Below, piece after piece: positions 8,152 to 17,238 of a stretch of DNA of 36,905 nucleotides; position 1 is the first letter of the stretch, and the number at the start of each line of letters is the position of its first letter. Source of the stretch: Desulfobacterales bacterium (GTDB lineage: Bacteria; Desulfobacterota; UBA8473). The position numbers and the translations under genes are program-made. The DNA lies in the NCBI GenBank assembly GCA_016209225.1, contig JACQWO010000030.1:1-36905 (forward strand), written 5' to 3'. Below the pieces are notes generated by a model that was given only the letters and a program-made list of their open reading frames with translations, searched no databases and was not told the DNA's origin.

Positions 8152-10233
8152 ATGTTAATGTATATAATCTTTATTGTTTCTTTTTTAATTTACTTATCTA
8201 CTTTGGCACCAACTATCATCTTCTCTGATGCTCCTGAGCTAGTGGCTGCCGGTTTTGGTTTAGGTATTGCCCATCCTCCAGGTTATCCCCTATATCTCAT
8301 CTTGTTAAAGTTGTCTTCCTTTATCCCCTTGGGGAGCCTCTCCTTTAGGGGGAATCTCCTCTCTGCTCTTTTTGCATCTTTGACTGTGGCAGGGGTATAT
8401 CTATTGATAAAAGAGGTGCTTGCCATTCTTTATTCTGAGAAGGGGGAGAAACCTGTAGACTCAGAAATAGATGATCGTAGAGCAAAGATACTTGTTTACT
8501 CTTTAGCAACAGCGTCATCTCTCTTATTTGCCTTTTCGAATAATTTCTGGGACTATGCATTAGGCTCTGAGGTATATACCTTGAATTCCTTTATATTCTG
8601 TTTGGCGCTATTTTTCATTTTAAGGGAAGCCCGCTTTGCCATGCATTCGTTTAAATCTCCCGAAAAACATGAGAAGAGATACAGGAACCTTTTCCTATTA
8701 TCACTAACTATGGGTTTCTTTACAGCTCTTCATAGTACTAACCTTATATACATCCCTCTATTTTGTTTAATACCCCTTTACTTGAATTGGAAATCCCTAT
8801 CCGCGCAAAAATCTTTAATTCTATGTATCTTCTTTTTTATCCTTGCTGTATCGGTTGTTCTCTATCTTCCCATCCGCTCAGAGACAGATGGGATAATAAA
8901 AATTGGCGAGGCAGGCAACTGGAAGGATTTTTATAACACCTTAACAGGCAAAGTTTATGCTACTGGACTCCCTCTTCTTTCTATATCTTTAAAGGAGAGA
9001 TTGTTTAACTTCCAGTATGCCTTTACCTCGATACGGTTTGAATACCAGCTTTTTTTTATAATCCTTGGGTTATTTGGCCTTTGGATATTATCCAGAAGAC
9101 TCCCTCTTTTATCTTTGTTCTTTATCTTGCTCATATTCCTGAACGCATCTTTCTACAGCAGCTTTGACCTGGGAGCAAAAAAAAATATCACCTTTCCCTT
9201 TCAGCTTTTCTTTAATTACTATATCCTTTTTTCTATTCTTGTAGCGGTTGGGTTAAAAACTATAATAGAGATATTAATCTCTTTTAATCCGCTTAAGTTT
9301 TTAAGTCGCACACCCCACTGGTTGCTCTTACTATCCCTAATACCGTTATCCCCTTTGTACCAGAATTATCGCATCAATAACGCTAGTGAATACTATTCTT
9401 TCCATGACTTTGGGAAAAATGTCCTTGGCTTTCTGGAACAGGATTCCTATTTCTTGACTACGAATAAAGAGAATCTCTTGTTTTATTTTCTCTACTTTCA
9501 ATCCATTGAGGGCAGATGGCCAGATGTCAAGGTCTTGATGATTAATCCTTTTATACAGGCACCTCTGGTAAAGTTGATAAAAAATCCAGAACATAGGAAG
9601 GCATTACAGATTCTGAAAAACAAGCATTTCGATAACCCAGGTTTGGGTATTATAGATGCCTTAATTAAAAACCATATTGATAATGGACCATTTTTTGCTA
9701 ACATACAAAGGGAATATATAAGCGATGAGTACATAAAGGTTCCAAAGGGCTATATCTTCAAGGTACAAACTGAAGCAAAAGATTTCATCGTTAAATATCC
9801 AAAAATACTCTATAAAACAAGGGTGTCCTACGATGACAACTTGGAATTTGTAGGTTATAATATGGACAAAACGATAATATCCAGGGGGAAACCATTGCAG
9901 ATTACTTACTTCTGGAGGTCCCTCAGACAATTAGAGAAAAACCATAAGATAATAGTCATAATAACGGATCGGTCTGGTAGAGTCCTTCGGGAACTGTATA
10001 ATCATCCCCTCTCCCATTACCCTGTCTATGGCAGCTATCCCACATCTCAATGGAAGGAAAGTGAAATAGTTAAAGACGAGGGCTATTTTATGCCCCACTT
10101 TAATATAGTGCCAGGGGATTACTATATTAACATCGGCATATCAGATGGAAAGAAGCTCTTGCCCATCATTCAAAGCCAAACCACAACTGAGGGGAGATTT
10201 ACCAGGCTAGAGAAGGTTACAGTTAACCCATAA
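8152..10233 (+). CDS. DUF2723-family integral membrane glycosyltransferase, copy 2
   Basis: About 693 aa, a tandem paralogue of the preceding gene with the same plan: FSDAPELVAAGFGLGIAHPP, YPLYLILLKLSSF, FRGNLLSAL, a multi-spanning N-terminal half, a conserved mid-region (LPIRSETDGIIKIGEAGNWK and LTGKVYATGLPL, matching LPIRS and ITGKIYIGELSL in copy 1), and a C-terminal beta-rich domain ending TTTEGRFTRLEKVTV. ATG 8152 has AGG about 9 bases upstream; 8158 and TTG 8146 are alternatives. The acidic DAPE loop is kept, so both copies are probably active, perhaps with different acceptors or sugars. It is followed by a palindromic element, not by a clear terminator. Confidence 0.85.
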   Translation: MLMYIIFIVSFLIYLSTLAPTIIFSDAPELVAAGFGLGIAHPPGYPLYLILLKLSSFIPLGSLSFRGNLLSALFASLTVAGVYLLIKEVLAILYSEKGEKPVDSEIDDRRAKILVYSLATASSLLFAFSNNFWDYALGSEVYTLNSFIFCLALFFILREARFAMHSFKSPEKHEKRYRNLFLLSLTMGFFTALHSTNLIYIPLFCLIPLYLNWKSLSAQKSLILCIFFFILAVSVVLYLPIRSETDGIIKIGEAGNWKDFYNTLTGKVYATGLPLLSISLKERLFNFQYAFTSIRFEYQLFFIILGLFGLWILSRRLPLLSLFFILLIFLNASFYSSFDLGAKKNITFPFQLFFNYYILFSILVAVGLKTIIEILISFNPLKFLSRTPHWLLLLSLIPLSPLYQNYRINNASEYYSFHDFGKNVLGFLEQDSYFLTTNKENLLFYFLYFQSIEGRWPDVKVLMINPFIQAPLVKLIKNPEHRKALQILKNKHFDNPGLGIIDALIKNHIDNGPFFANIQREYISDEYIKVPKGYIFKVQTEAKDFIVKYPKILYKTRVSYDDNLEFVGYNMDKTIISRGKPLQITYFWRSLRQLEKNHKIIVIITDRSGRVLRELYNHPLSHYPVYGSYPTSQWKESEIVKDEGYFMPHFNIVPGDYYINIGISDGKKLLPIIQSQTTTEGRFTRLEKVTVNP

Positions 10234-10236
10234 AGG

Positions 10237-10436
10237 AGAGCTTTGAAAAAGTACCCCTTTTCGCTTCAGAATACATTTTTTGACCCATCTAAGCTCGCTT
10301 CATTGAAAATTCACAACCCCCCCCCGCACTTATCTAAGTGCTGGGTCAAACATGTGAATTTTCTACATTCCGCTCGCTAAGGTGGGTCCCCCAAAAAATC
10401 TATAAATTCGCTCTAAGGGGACTTCTTCAAAGCTCT
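10237..10436. repeat. 200-bp imperfect fold-back element
   Basis: The ends AGAGCTTTGAA (10237-10247) and TTCAAAGCTCT (10426-10436) are perfect inverted repeats. Pairing continues inward: CCCCTTTTCGCTT with its partner near 10408-10420, TTTTTTGACCCA with TGGGTCCCCCAAAAAA, and TGAAAATTCACA with TGTGAATTTTC. The centre has a C9 run (10317-10325) and the hairpin GCACTTATCTAAGTGC. It fills almost the whole gap between copy 2 and the GT2 gene and encodes nothing. It could be a miniature transposable element. Confidence 0.8.
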
Positions 10437-10487
10437 TGGCAGGTTATGGAAAGGTCTCAAAGGTAATTAATAATTAAAGGAAGGGCT

Positions 10488-11441
10488 ATGTATAAAGATA
10501 AAAAGATAGGCGTTGTTGTTCCTGCATATAACGAAGAGTTGATGATCAGGAAGACACTGGAAACTATGCCGGAATTTGTGGACATGATTATCGTTGTGGA
10601 TGACCGCAGTTTAGACCGAACATCCAAGGTCGTGAAAGAATGTCGAATGACAGATGGCAGGGTTGTCCTTATTCGGCACGACGAAAACCAGGGGGTTGGG
10701 GGAACTATTGTAACAGGCTACAAAAAGGCTATTGAGGAAGGGATTGACGTGGCGGCAGTTATGGCCGGCGATGCCCAGATGGACCCTGATGATCTGATAA
10801 GAGTAATAGAGCCGGTAGCAAATGGTGAAGTTGATTATACCAAAGGGAACAGACTATTCAGAGGGGAATCCTGGGAATTAATACCTCACTACAGGTATAT
10901 AGGGAATTCGTTTTTATCCCTGTTAACCAAGATCGCATCAGGATATTGGCATATCGCCGACTTTCAATGCGGTTATACAGCGGTCTCTCTGACAGCTTTA
11001 AAAAGGATAAATCTGGACTCGATATACAAAAGATACGGTATGCCTAATGATATGTTGGTCAAATTGAACATACATGATTTCAAAGTAAGGGACATCTCAG
11101 TAAAACCGGTTTATAATCAGGGAGAAAAGTCAAACATAAAACTGTGGAGGGTTATCCCCACTATATCCTGGTTATTGACTAAGGGATTCTTTAGAAGGAT
11201 GTTTGAGAAGTATATAATCAGAGATTTTCATCCCCTGGTATTTTTCTATCTATTCGGTATCCTGTTCTTTCTAGTAGGTTCTGGATTGGGTATCTTTACC
11301 GTGATTGTCGACCAACTGAGGCTTTTTGACATAGGATACGGCTGGATGATCATGGGGGGTATGCTCTTTATGTCCGGGATACAACTCATACTCTTTGCCA
11401 TGTGGTTTGACATGGACAACAACAAAGACCTAAAAGGGTAA
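10488..11441 (+). CDS. GT2 polyprenyl-phosphate sugar synthase-like glycosyltransferase (DPM1/ArnC type)
   Basis: 317 aa. The nucleotide-sugar fold is in the first ~230 residues: VVPAYNEE (9-16), VVDDRSLDRT, GDAQMDPDDL (the metal-binding DxD-like motif), KGNRLFRGESWELIP and CGYTAVSLTAL. Two membrane helices follow, near residues 250-275 and 285-305. This architecture makes polyprenyl-phosphate mannose, glucose or related donors on the cytoplasmic side of the membrane, which GT-C enzymes such as the two upstream DUF2723 proteins use. Ribosome binding site AAGGAAGGG upstream of ATG 10488. The gene ends 8 bases before the next one, so they are one operon. Confidence 0.88.
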   Translation: MYKDKKIGVVVPAYNEELMIRKTLETMPEFVDMIIVVDDRSLDRTSKVVKECRMTDGRVVLIRHDENQGVGGTIVTGYKKAIEEGIDVAAVMAGDAQMDPDDLIRVIEPVANGEVDYTKGNRLFRGESWELIPHYRYIGNSFLSLLTKIASGYWHIADFQCGYTAVSLTALKRINLDSIYKRYGMPNDMLVKLNIHDFKVRDISVKPVYNQGEKSNIKLWRVIPTISWLLTKGFFRRMFEKYIIRDFHPLVFFYLFGILFFLVGSGLGIFTVIVDQLRLFDIGYGWMIMGGMLFMSGIQLILFAMWFDMDNNKDLKG

Positions 11442-11449
11442 CAAGATAA

Positions 11450-13402
11450 ATGGAAAAGGCAAAGGCACTTTTGCAGCCGCATAGCTTATCCAGGGCACTA
11501 CTTATCATTTTTGCCTTCTGGATATTCTCGTGGAGTATTAATGGGATCCGGTTTTCTTATGATTCATGGAGCCATCTATCCATTGGCAGATATATTATTG
11601 AGAATCTAAACATACCCAGAACCTTTGTTTTTTCTTACTCCCTCCCACAGAAGGAATGGGTAAACTATGAATGGCTTTTTCAGGTTATATTCTATCAGAT
11701 ATTTCGCATTTTCTCCTATAAGGGTGTTCTTGTCTTTGGGGCATTGCTTATTACAGCCACCTTTTTTCTTGTATCTCTTCATCGTCCGTTTAGGGAGAAA
11801 ACTTCGGGAAGAAAGATTGAAGATTGGCATGATTTACGGGATTCTTTTAACAAAAGGGTTATTATCCCCTTTATGGTTGTCATGGTAGCCTTTCTTGTAA
11901 TAGAACCGAGGTTAACCCTCCGTCCCCATCTCTTTGAGTATCTATTTCTGGCATCATTTCTCCTGATCCTGCTCAGGTACCATACCAGTAAAAAGAGTTT
12001 CGTAATACTCCCCCTTATTCAGATCCTCTGGATAAATATCCATGCAAGCGCCATCTTATGCCCACTGGTAATTCTAGCCTGCTTAATAGGGGGGGTGATA
12101 GACAATTCTATCAACAAAGAGCAAAAAACCAAGGGGTGGAATGACTTAAGAAAACTGATTGTACTTTTTATATTGGTTTCATTATCTACACTGATTAACC
12201 CTTATACCTACAAGATTTTTTATGTCCCTTATGAATCAATAGCCTTTTATTTAAAGAATCCAGATATTCAACCCCTATTCGTCGAAAGACAAAACATATT
12301 TACTGCCAGCCCTTTTAGGGAAATTATCTCCTGCATGACACTCCTCCTTCTGAGTGGGTATTCCTTTGTCAAACTCAGGAAGAAACAGAGACTTTCGGAT
12401 TTGCTCATCTATTTCCTTTTTATCCTATTGCTTTTGCAGGGAAGAAGATTCACAGGAGAGTTTGCTATAGCAAGCTCGATCTTTTTTCTCGAAAATATGA
12501 GACGATACGAAGAAAAAAAAACTGTTGAGAAAACTGGGGGGGCATTCCCCAAATCTTCTGCGATAAGCGCTATAAAACTCATTCCCTCTGTTCTCTTTTT
12601 TTTTCTACTCTTCGTCCCAAATATTCACTCAGGATGGAATATGAAAAGCGACCGGTCCCCTCTCCCAGTAAAGGCAGTGGAGTTTACAGAACAGACGAAC
12701 CTAAAGGGAAATTTGTTTAACTCATTGGAGATAGGGGGTTACCTGATATGGAGAACATTCCCTAAAAGGCAGGTCTTCTATTGCGATGCCCAGGGATTTC
12801 CTGACTTTTTACCTACATTTATCAGAGCACATGTTGATCCCAATTCCTGGAATGCTTTGGAGCAAAGATATGGTTTCAACTATGCCCTGGTAGCCATTAA
12901 GGATCGCTTCGACAAGCATCTCAGTGAAAAGAAAGGCTGGTATCTAGTTTACTGGGACAACAGTTTTTTGCTTTATGTTAAAAAAGATGGTAGAAATGAT
13001 GAAGCTATTAAAAAATATGGGTACAATTGGATTAGGCCAAACCAAAGTCTCTCATACCTTGATGGCTATTTAAAAAACCCCGATAGTGTATCCATGGCGA
13101 TAAAGGAATCCCAAAGGACACTGAGGTTAAATCCTGATTTTAAGGAGGGATACTCTTCCCTGGGTTATATCTATCTGAAACTGGGAGACTTGGACTCCTC
13201 TCTTAAAGAATACCTCTCTTTGCTTTCTATTGACCCTCGAAATATTTCGGCACTGACCAATATCGGAGTGATAAAGGCCAGGCAGGGAAGGTTAAAGGAA
13301 GCCATTGAATACTGGAAAAGGGTCATAGAGGCAGATAGTCGAAATAGCACTGTTCTGCAAAACATACAGAAAGCGGAAAATCTACTGGGGGATAGATCAT
13401 AA
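11450..13402 (+). CDS. Multi-spanning membrane protein with C-terminal TPR repeats (GT-C-like)
   Basis: 650 aa. An early periplasmic loop contains SYDSWSHLSIGRYIIENLNI and WVNYEWLFQVIFYQ, the D-x-W-x-H-x3-G pattern seen in a family of bacterial membrane proteins resembling GT-C glycosyltransferases. About 8-10 membrane helices span residues 15-400. A soluble region (LEIGGYLIWRTFPKRQVFYC) follows, then two to three TPR units at about 545-640 (EGYSSLGYIYLKLGDLDSSL, ALTNIGVIKARQGRLKEAIE). Likely a surface glycan glycosyltransferase or polymer assembly factor; no precise function can be assigned. It ends 2 bases before the next ATG. Confidence 0.7.
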   Translation: MEKAKALLQPHSLSRALLIIFAFWIFSWSINGIRFSYDSWSHLSIGRYIIENLNIPRTFVFSYSLPQKEWVNYEWLFQVIFYQIFRIFSYKGVLVFGALLITATFFLVSLHRPFREKTSGRKIEDWHDLRDSFNKRVIIPFMVVMVAFLVIEPRLTLRPHLFEYLFLASFLLILLRYHTSKKSFVILPLIQILWINIHASAILCPLVILACLIGGVIDNSINKEQKTKGWNDLRKLIVLFILVSLSTLINPYTYKIFYVPYESIAFYLKNPDIQPLFVERQNIFTASPFREIISCMTLLLLSGYSFVKLRKKQRLSDLLIYFLFILLLLQGRRFTGEFAIASSIFFLENMRRYEEKKTVEKTGGAFPKSSAISAIKLIPSVLFFFLLFVPNIHSGWNMKSDRSPLPVKAVEFTEQTNLKGNLFNSLEIGGYLIWRTFPKRQVFYCDAQGFPDFLPTFIRAHVDPNSWNALEQRYGFNYALVAIKDRFDKHLSEKKGWYLVYWDNSFLLYVKKDGRNDEAIKKYGYNWIRPNQSLSYLDGYLKNPDSVSMAIKESQRTLRLNPDFKEGYSSLGYIYLKLGDLDSSLKEYLSLLSIDPRNISALTNIGVIKARQGRLKEAIEYWKRVIEADSRNSTVLQNIQKAENLLGDRS

Positions 13403-13404
13403 CC

Positions 13405-14838
13405 ATGAAAGTCTTATTAATTTCACCACCTTCATTCAATGCAATCCGTGGAGATTCGTCAGACATCTTTGAGGAGGAAAGCGGTATTTATCCTCCATTA
13501 GGATTAATGTACATAGCTGCCTATATTAAAGCAAATACAGACCACCTGGTAGAGATTCTAGATACTAAAGCAAATGGATTGACCTATTCAGAGATAGAAA
13601 AGGAAATAAGGGAGACATCTCCGGATATTGTTGGCATAGCTACTCTCACATTTACCCTTATTGATGTCATTAACATAGCCAAAATGGTAAGAAGAATTGA
13701 TGATAATATCCACATCTGTCTGGGGGGGCCTCACGTTTACATCTATCCAGATGAGACTATCCGATTTCCCTTTGTTGATTCTATCGTTCTGGGAGAGGGA
13801 GAGGTAGCATTTGCGGAACTGGTCAACGCTTTAGAAAAGAATACACCTCTTAGCGAGGTAAAGGGGATTGTCTTTAAGAACGGTGGTGAAACAGTTAATA
13901 CCGGACTTAGAGAATTCAATACCAATCTCGATTCCCTTCCCTTTCCAGATCGGGGGATAATCCCCTATAAGAAGTATACCTCTGTTCTGTCTAAAGAGTC
14001 GTTGATGACCACCATGATGACCAGCCGAGGCTGCCCATTTTCATGCATATACTGCCATAGACCTCATATGGGAAAGAAGTACAGGACCAGATCGGCTGTC
14101 AATGTTGTGGATGAGATGGAAGGGTGTGCAAATATGGGTATCAGGGAATTCATGATCTTTGATGATATATTCACTTTAGATAGAAACAGGGTATTTGAGG
14201 TATGTAAAGAGATCACCGATCGCAGATTGAATATAAGCTGGGACATAAGGTCGAGGGTAAACACTGTTGATTATGAGATGCTGAAACAGTTGAAAAAGGC
14301 AGGTTGCAAGAGGATATCCTACGGCATTGAATCAGGCACAGACAAGGTGCTGAAGGCATTAAAAAAAGGGACGACCTTGAAGCAATCAGAAGAAGCAATA
14401 AAGATGACGAAGAAGCTGGGGATAACTACTTTAGCAGACTTCATGATTGGTTCTCCTGGAGAGGAACGGGGAGATATATTGAAGACTATTGACTTTGCCT
14501 TGAGGCTTAAGCCTGACTTTGCTCAGTTCACTATAACGACCCCTTATCCTGCTACGGAACTCTATAGATTAGGTTTAGATAACGGGTTAATAAAGGATGA
14601 TTATTGGAAGAGATTCGCAGAAGACCCTGATGAAAACTTTGAGACCCCTGTTTGGGGAGAGATCCTTCCCAAAGAGAAGCTTATGGAGTTATTAAATACA
14701 GCTTACCGAAGATTTTACCTCCGCCCCGGGTATATTGCAAGGAGCACACTTAAAGTTCGCTCCTTTGGCGAACTTAAGAGAAAGGCAAGAGCAGGATTTA
14801 AGGTTTTTAAGGTAAGCTTGCGTGGGAGTTGGATATGA
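13405..14838 (+). CDS. B12-binding-domain radical SAM protein, copy 1
   Basis: 477 aa. An N-terminal Rossmann-like B12-binding domain (1-150: VLLISPP, IYPPLGLMYIAAYI, LGGPH, LGEGEVAF) is followed by a radical SAM domain with SRGCPFSCIYC (Cys210, Cys214, Cys217 for the 4Fe-4S cluster), IFDDIFT, YGIESGTDKVL and MIGSPGE. This class (BchE/HpnR-like) methylates unreactive carbons or rearranges rings of lipids, glycans or peptides. The classical cobalamin-ligand motif DxHxxG reads DTKANG here, with no His, so cobalamin would bind without a protein His ligand or not at all. It is coupled to the second copy through an ATGA overlap. Confidence 0.88.
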   Translation: MKVLLISPPSFNAIRGDSSDIFEEESGIYPPLGLMYIAAYIKANTDHLVEILDTKANGLTYSEIEKEIRETSPDIVGIATLTFTLIDVINIAKMVRRIDDNIHICLGGPHVYIYPDETIRFPFVDSIVLGEGEVAFAELVNALEKNTPLSEVKGIVFKNGGETVNTGLREFNTNLDSLPFPDRGIIPYKKYTSVLSKESLMTTMMTSRGCPFSCIYCHRPHMGKKYRTRSAVNVVDEMEGCANMGIREFMIFDDIFTLDRNRVFEVCKEITDRRLNISWDIRSRVNTVDYEMLKQLKKAGCKRISYGIESGTDKVLKALKKGTTLKQSEEAIKMTKKLGITTLADFMIGSPGEERGDILKTIDFALRLKPDFAQFTITTPYPATELYRLGLDNGLIKDDYWKRFAEDPDENFETPVWGEILPKEKLMELLNTAYRRFYLRPGYIARSTLKVRSFGELKRKARAGFKVFKVSLRGSWI

Positions 14839-16274
14839 AAGTCGTACTTATCAGCGCCCCTTATCTTGATGTTTATGGTTCGATAAACGTAGGTAGAAAC
14901 CACACATTTTCTTTGGGAGTAGGATATATTGCTTCCTATCTGATGAGAGCTGGGTACGAGGTTTCAATATTAGACCCAGAGCCCCTTGGAATGACGGATG
15001 GAGATATAAGGACATACTTGAGAATGAAAAAGCCAGATCTGGTTGGTGTGTCCAGCGCTACCCCAAATTTTAAAGGCGCCCAGAAGATGGGACTGTTTGC
15101 TAAAGAAGAGACCAATGCTCTTATAATAGTGGGAGGTGTGCACGCTTCAGCCCTTCCTGAGGAAGTTCTCCAGAGGTCCCCTCAGTTTGATCTGGTAGTA
15201 ATTGGCGAGGGCGAGGAAACCATGCTGGAGCTTTGTAACACCATGAAAGAAGGGGCTTCGGGTTTAGAAGATATCAAAGGCTTAATGCTAAGAAAGGATG
15301 GGGCCTTTTACAGGACTCCTCCGAGACCTTTGATTCAGGAGTTAGATAATATCCCTTTCCCTGCTAGGGATTTAATAAACCTGGACATTTATAGGCCCCA
15401 GGTGCACCTGTATCGAGGAAGGAAGAGTGCTACAATGATTACCAGCAGAGGATGCCCGGCCAAGTGTACCTTCTGCGCTACAGAAGTAACTATGGGTACT
15501 CGATTCCGATCACATAGTCCTGAGTATGTGGTTTCCGAGATCGAACATCTGGTCAACGACCATGGAGTTCAAGATATTATCATAGTAGATGATACCTTTA
15601 CCATAAACTCGAGTCGGGTGAAAAAAATCTGTCGTCTGATGTTAGAGAAAAATCTGGATGTGGGTTGGTTTTGTTTTGCCAGGGTTAACAATGTGTCTCA
15701 CGAATTGTTCTCCCTTATGAAGGAGGCAGGGTGTTTTAGTGTCTTTTTCGGCGTGGAATCTGGAGATGAACAGGTACTGAAGAACATCAAGAAAGGCGCA
15801 ACCCTGGAACAGTCGAGAAATGCCATGAGGATTGCCAATCAACTTGGACTCAAAACCATGGCAGGGTTTATGATAGGCAATCCTGGGGATAACCATCATA
15901 CTATTACAAAGACTATTGACTTTGCTTTAGAATTAAATCCTATTATTGGGTCCTTTAATATAATGACTCCCTTTCCAGGCACTGAAGAATACTATAGAAA
16001 CCTGGAAGATAACCCCTCAGAGATGATGAATTGGGACAACTATGTGCCGAAAGGAGTAACCCCTCTGATTAGACTGGAAAATTTGAGCAAAACTGATCTC
16101 CAGAGGTATATTTCTAAGGCATATATTAAGTTTTACCTTCGGCCAAGCCAGATATATAGGATTATAAAGAACCTTTCTTCTTTTGCCGAATTTATAGTTT
16201 ATTTGAGGGGGGCGTTGGGACTCTTCTCAAGGATACGGGAATGGATAGTCGCCAGTCACAAGGGCGACAAATAG
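14835..16274 (+). CDS. B12-binding-domain radical SAM protein, copy 2
   Basis: 479 aa from ATG 14835, which overlaps the preceding TGA (ATGA); TTG at 14829 is less likely. It has the same architecture as copy 1: B12-binding domain (VVLISAPYLD, LGVGYIASYLMRAGY, GGVHASALPEEV), then the radical SAM core with SRGCPAKCTFC (Cys207, Cys211, Cys214), VDDTFTI, FFGVESGDEQVL and MIGNPGD. The C-terminal KFYLRPSQIYRI matches RFYLRPGYIARS of copy 1, so they are paralogues. The DxHxxG position reads DPEPLG, again without His. The pair may act on successive positions of one lipid or sugar; the substrate is unknown. Confidence 0.88.
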   Translation: MKVVLISAPYLDVYGSINVGRNHTFSLGVGYIASYLMRAGYEVSILDPEPLGMTDGDIRTYLRMKKPDLVGVSSATPNFKGAQKMGLFAKEETNALIIVGGVHASALPEEVLQRSPQFDLVVIGEGEETMLELCNTMKEGASGLEDIKGLMLRKDGAFYRTPPRPLIQELDNIPFPARDLINLDIYRPQVHLYRGRKSATMITSRGCPAKCTFCATEVTMGTRFRSHSPEYVVSEIEHLVNDHGVQDIIIVDDTFTINSSRVKKICRLMLEKNLDVGWFCFARVNNVSHELFSLMKEAGCFSVFFGVESGDEQVLKNIKKGATLEQSRNAMRIANQLGLKTMAGFMIGNPGDNHHTITKTIDFALELNPIIGSFNIMTPFPGTEEYYRNLEDNPSEMMNWDNYVPKGVTPLIRLENLSKTDLQRYISKAYIKFYLRPSQIYRIIKNLSSFAEFIVYLRGALGLFSRIREWIVASHKGDK

Positions 16275-16285
16275 AGGGCAGCATA

Positions 16286-17224
16286 GTGGGCAGAAAGGTC
16301 TATTTAAGAATACTTGGTTTCCTGCTTTTGGTCTTTATTCTCTCGCGCATTGATTTCTATGCTCTTGCCAACATCTTTAGCAGAATGATATTAGTGTATT
16401 ATTTGCTTGCCTTGTTATTGCTCTTTCCGGCGATACTTGGTAGCGCGTGGAGATGGCAGATTTTGATGAAGTTTCAAGGAATTGTTTATGGCCTGAAGGA
16501 ATGTTTCGCTGCCTATTCAGCAGGGATATACCTGGGATTAATCACCCCTGGCAAGATGGGCGATCTGGTAAAGGTTTTTTATCTGAAGAATGCCGGCCAC
16601 TCTATGGGAAAGGCATCTTTTAGTGTCCTTGTGGATAGGTTATATGACCTATTTGCCCTTTGTTTATTCGGCCTGATCAGTCTGTTCATTTTTTTTGACT
16701 ATCTTAAAAGAGTTCCAAGCCTTTCCCTTTTAGTTGTTGTAATAACCATCGTCTCAATTTTAGCAGCTTTCTACTTTAAAGGTAAGGTTATTAAGGATAT
16801 AATTGTTAATAGGGCATATATTCTAATCCCATCCACATATAAGAACCCTCTCAAATCAAATATAAAGGACTTTTTTAAAGATGTTCGTGACTTAAATTTT
16901 AGAAAGATAAGCCTACTGACTATAATTACCCTGTTAGAATGGATGGTCGTCTTTATCCTCCATTACCTATTGGCCCTGTCCTTAAGGATCGAGTTATCTT
17001 TCTGGTATATATCGGCGTGCGTTTCCCTGTCTGTCTTGATCTCTTTAATACCTGTCTCAATTGCAGGGATAGGGACCAGGGACGGGGTATTGGTATTGCT
17101 CTTTTCTTATCTGGGTTCTACTAAAGAGGCAGCCATCGCTTTTTCTTTTTTAATTCTATCTATGTCCATCATCTCAGGGCTATTGGGTTTTGTTTTCTGG
17201 ACAAAAAGACCATTAAGGTTCTAG
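16286..17224 (+). CDS. LPG_synthase_TM / UPF0104 family flippase-like membrane protein
   Basis: About 312 aa, 7-8 membrane segments. Family hallmarks are GSAWRWQILMKFQGI, AYSAGIYLGLITPGKMGDLV, KAFYLK-like VKVFYLKNAG, SVLVDRLYDL near 105-115 and ISLIPVSIAGIGTRDGVLV late in the protein. The family includes the membrane half of MprF and AglD-like proteins, and is often found in glycolipid clusters as a putative flippase or lipid modifier. GTG 16286, with GAGGG seven bases upstream and placed just after the previous stop, is preferred over ATG 16241, which would overlap the radical SAM gene by 34 bases. Confidence 0.82.
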   Translation: MGRKVYLRILGFLLLVFILSRIDFYALANIFSRMILVYYLLALLLLFPAILGSAWRWQILMKFQGIVYGLKECFAAYSAGIYLGLITPGKMGDLVKVFYLKNAGHSMGKASFSVLVDRLYDLFALCLFGLISLFIFFDYLKRVPSLSLLVVVITIVSILAAFYFKGKVIKDIIVNRAYILIPSTYKNPLKSNIKDFFKDVRDLNFRKISLLTIITLLEWMVVFILHYLLALSLRIELSFWYISACVSLSVLISLIPVSIAGIGTRDGVLVLLFSYLGSTKEAAIAFSFLILSMSIISGLLGFVFWTKRPLRF

Positions 17225-17238
17225 GCTGACTACTAAAG

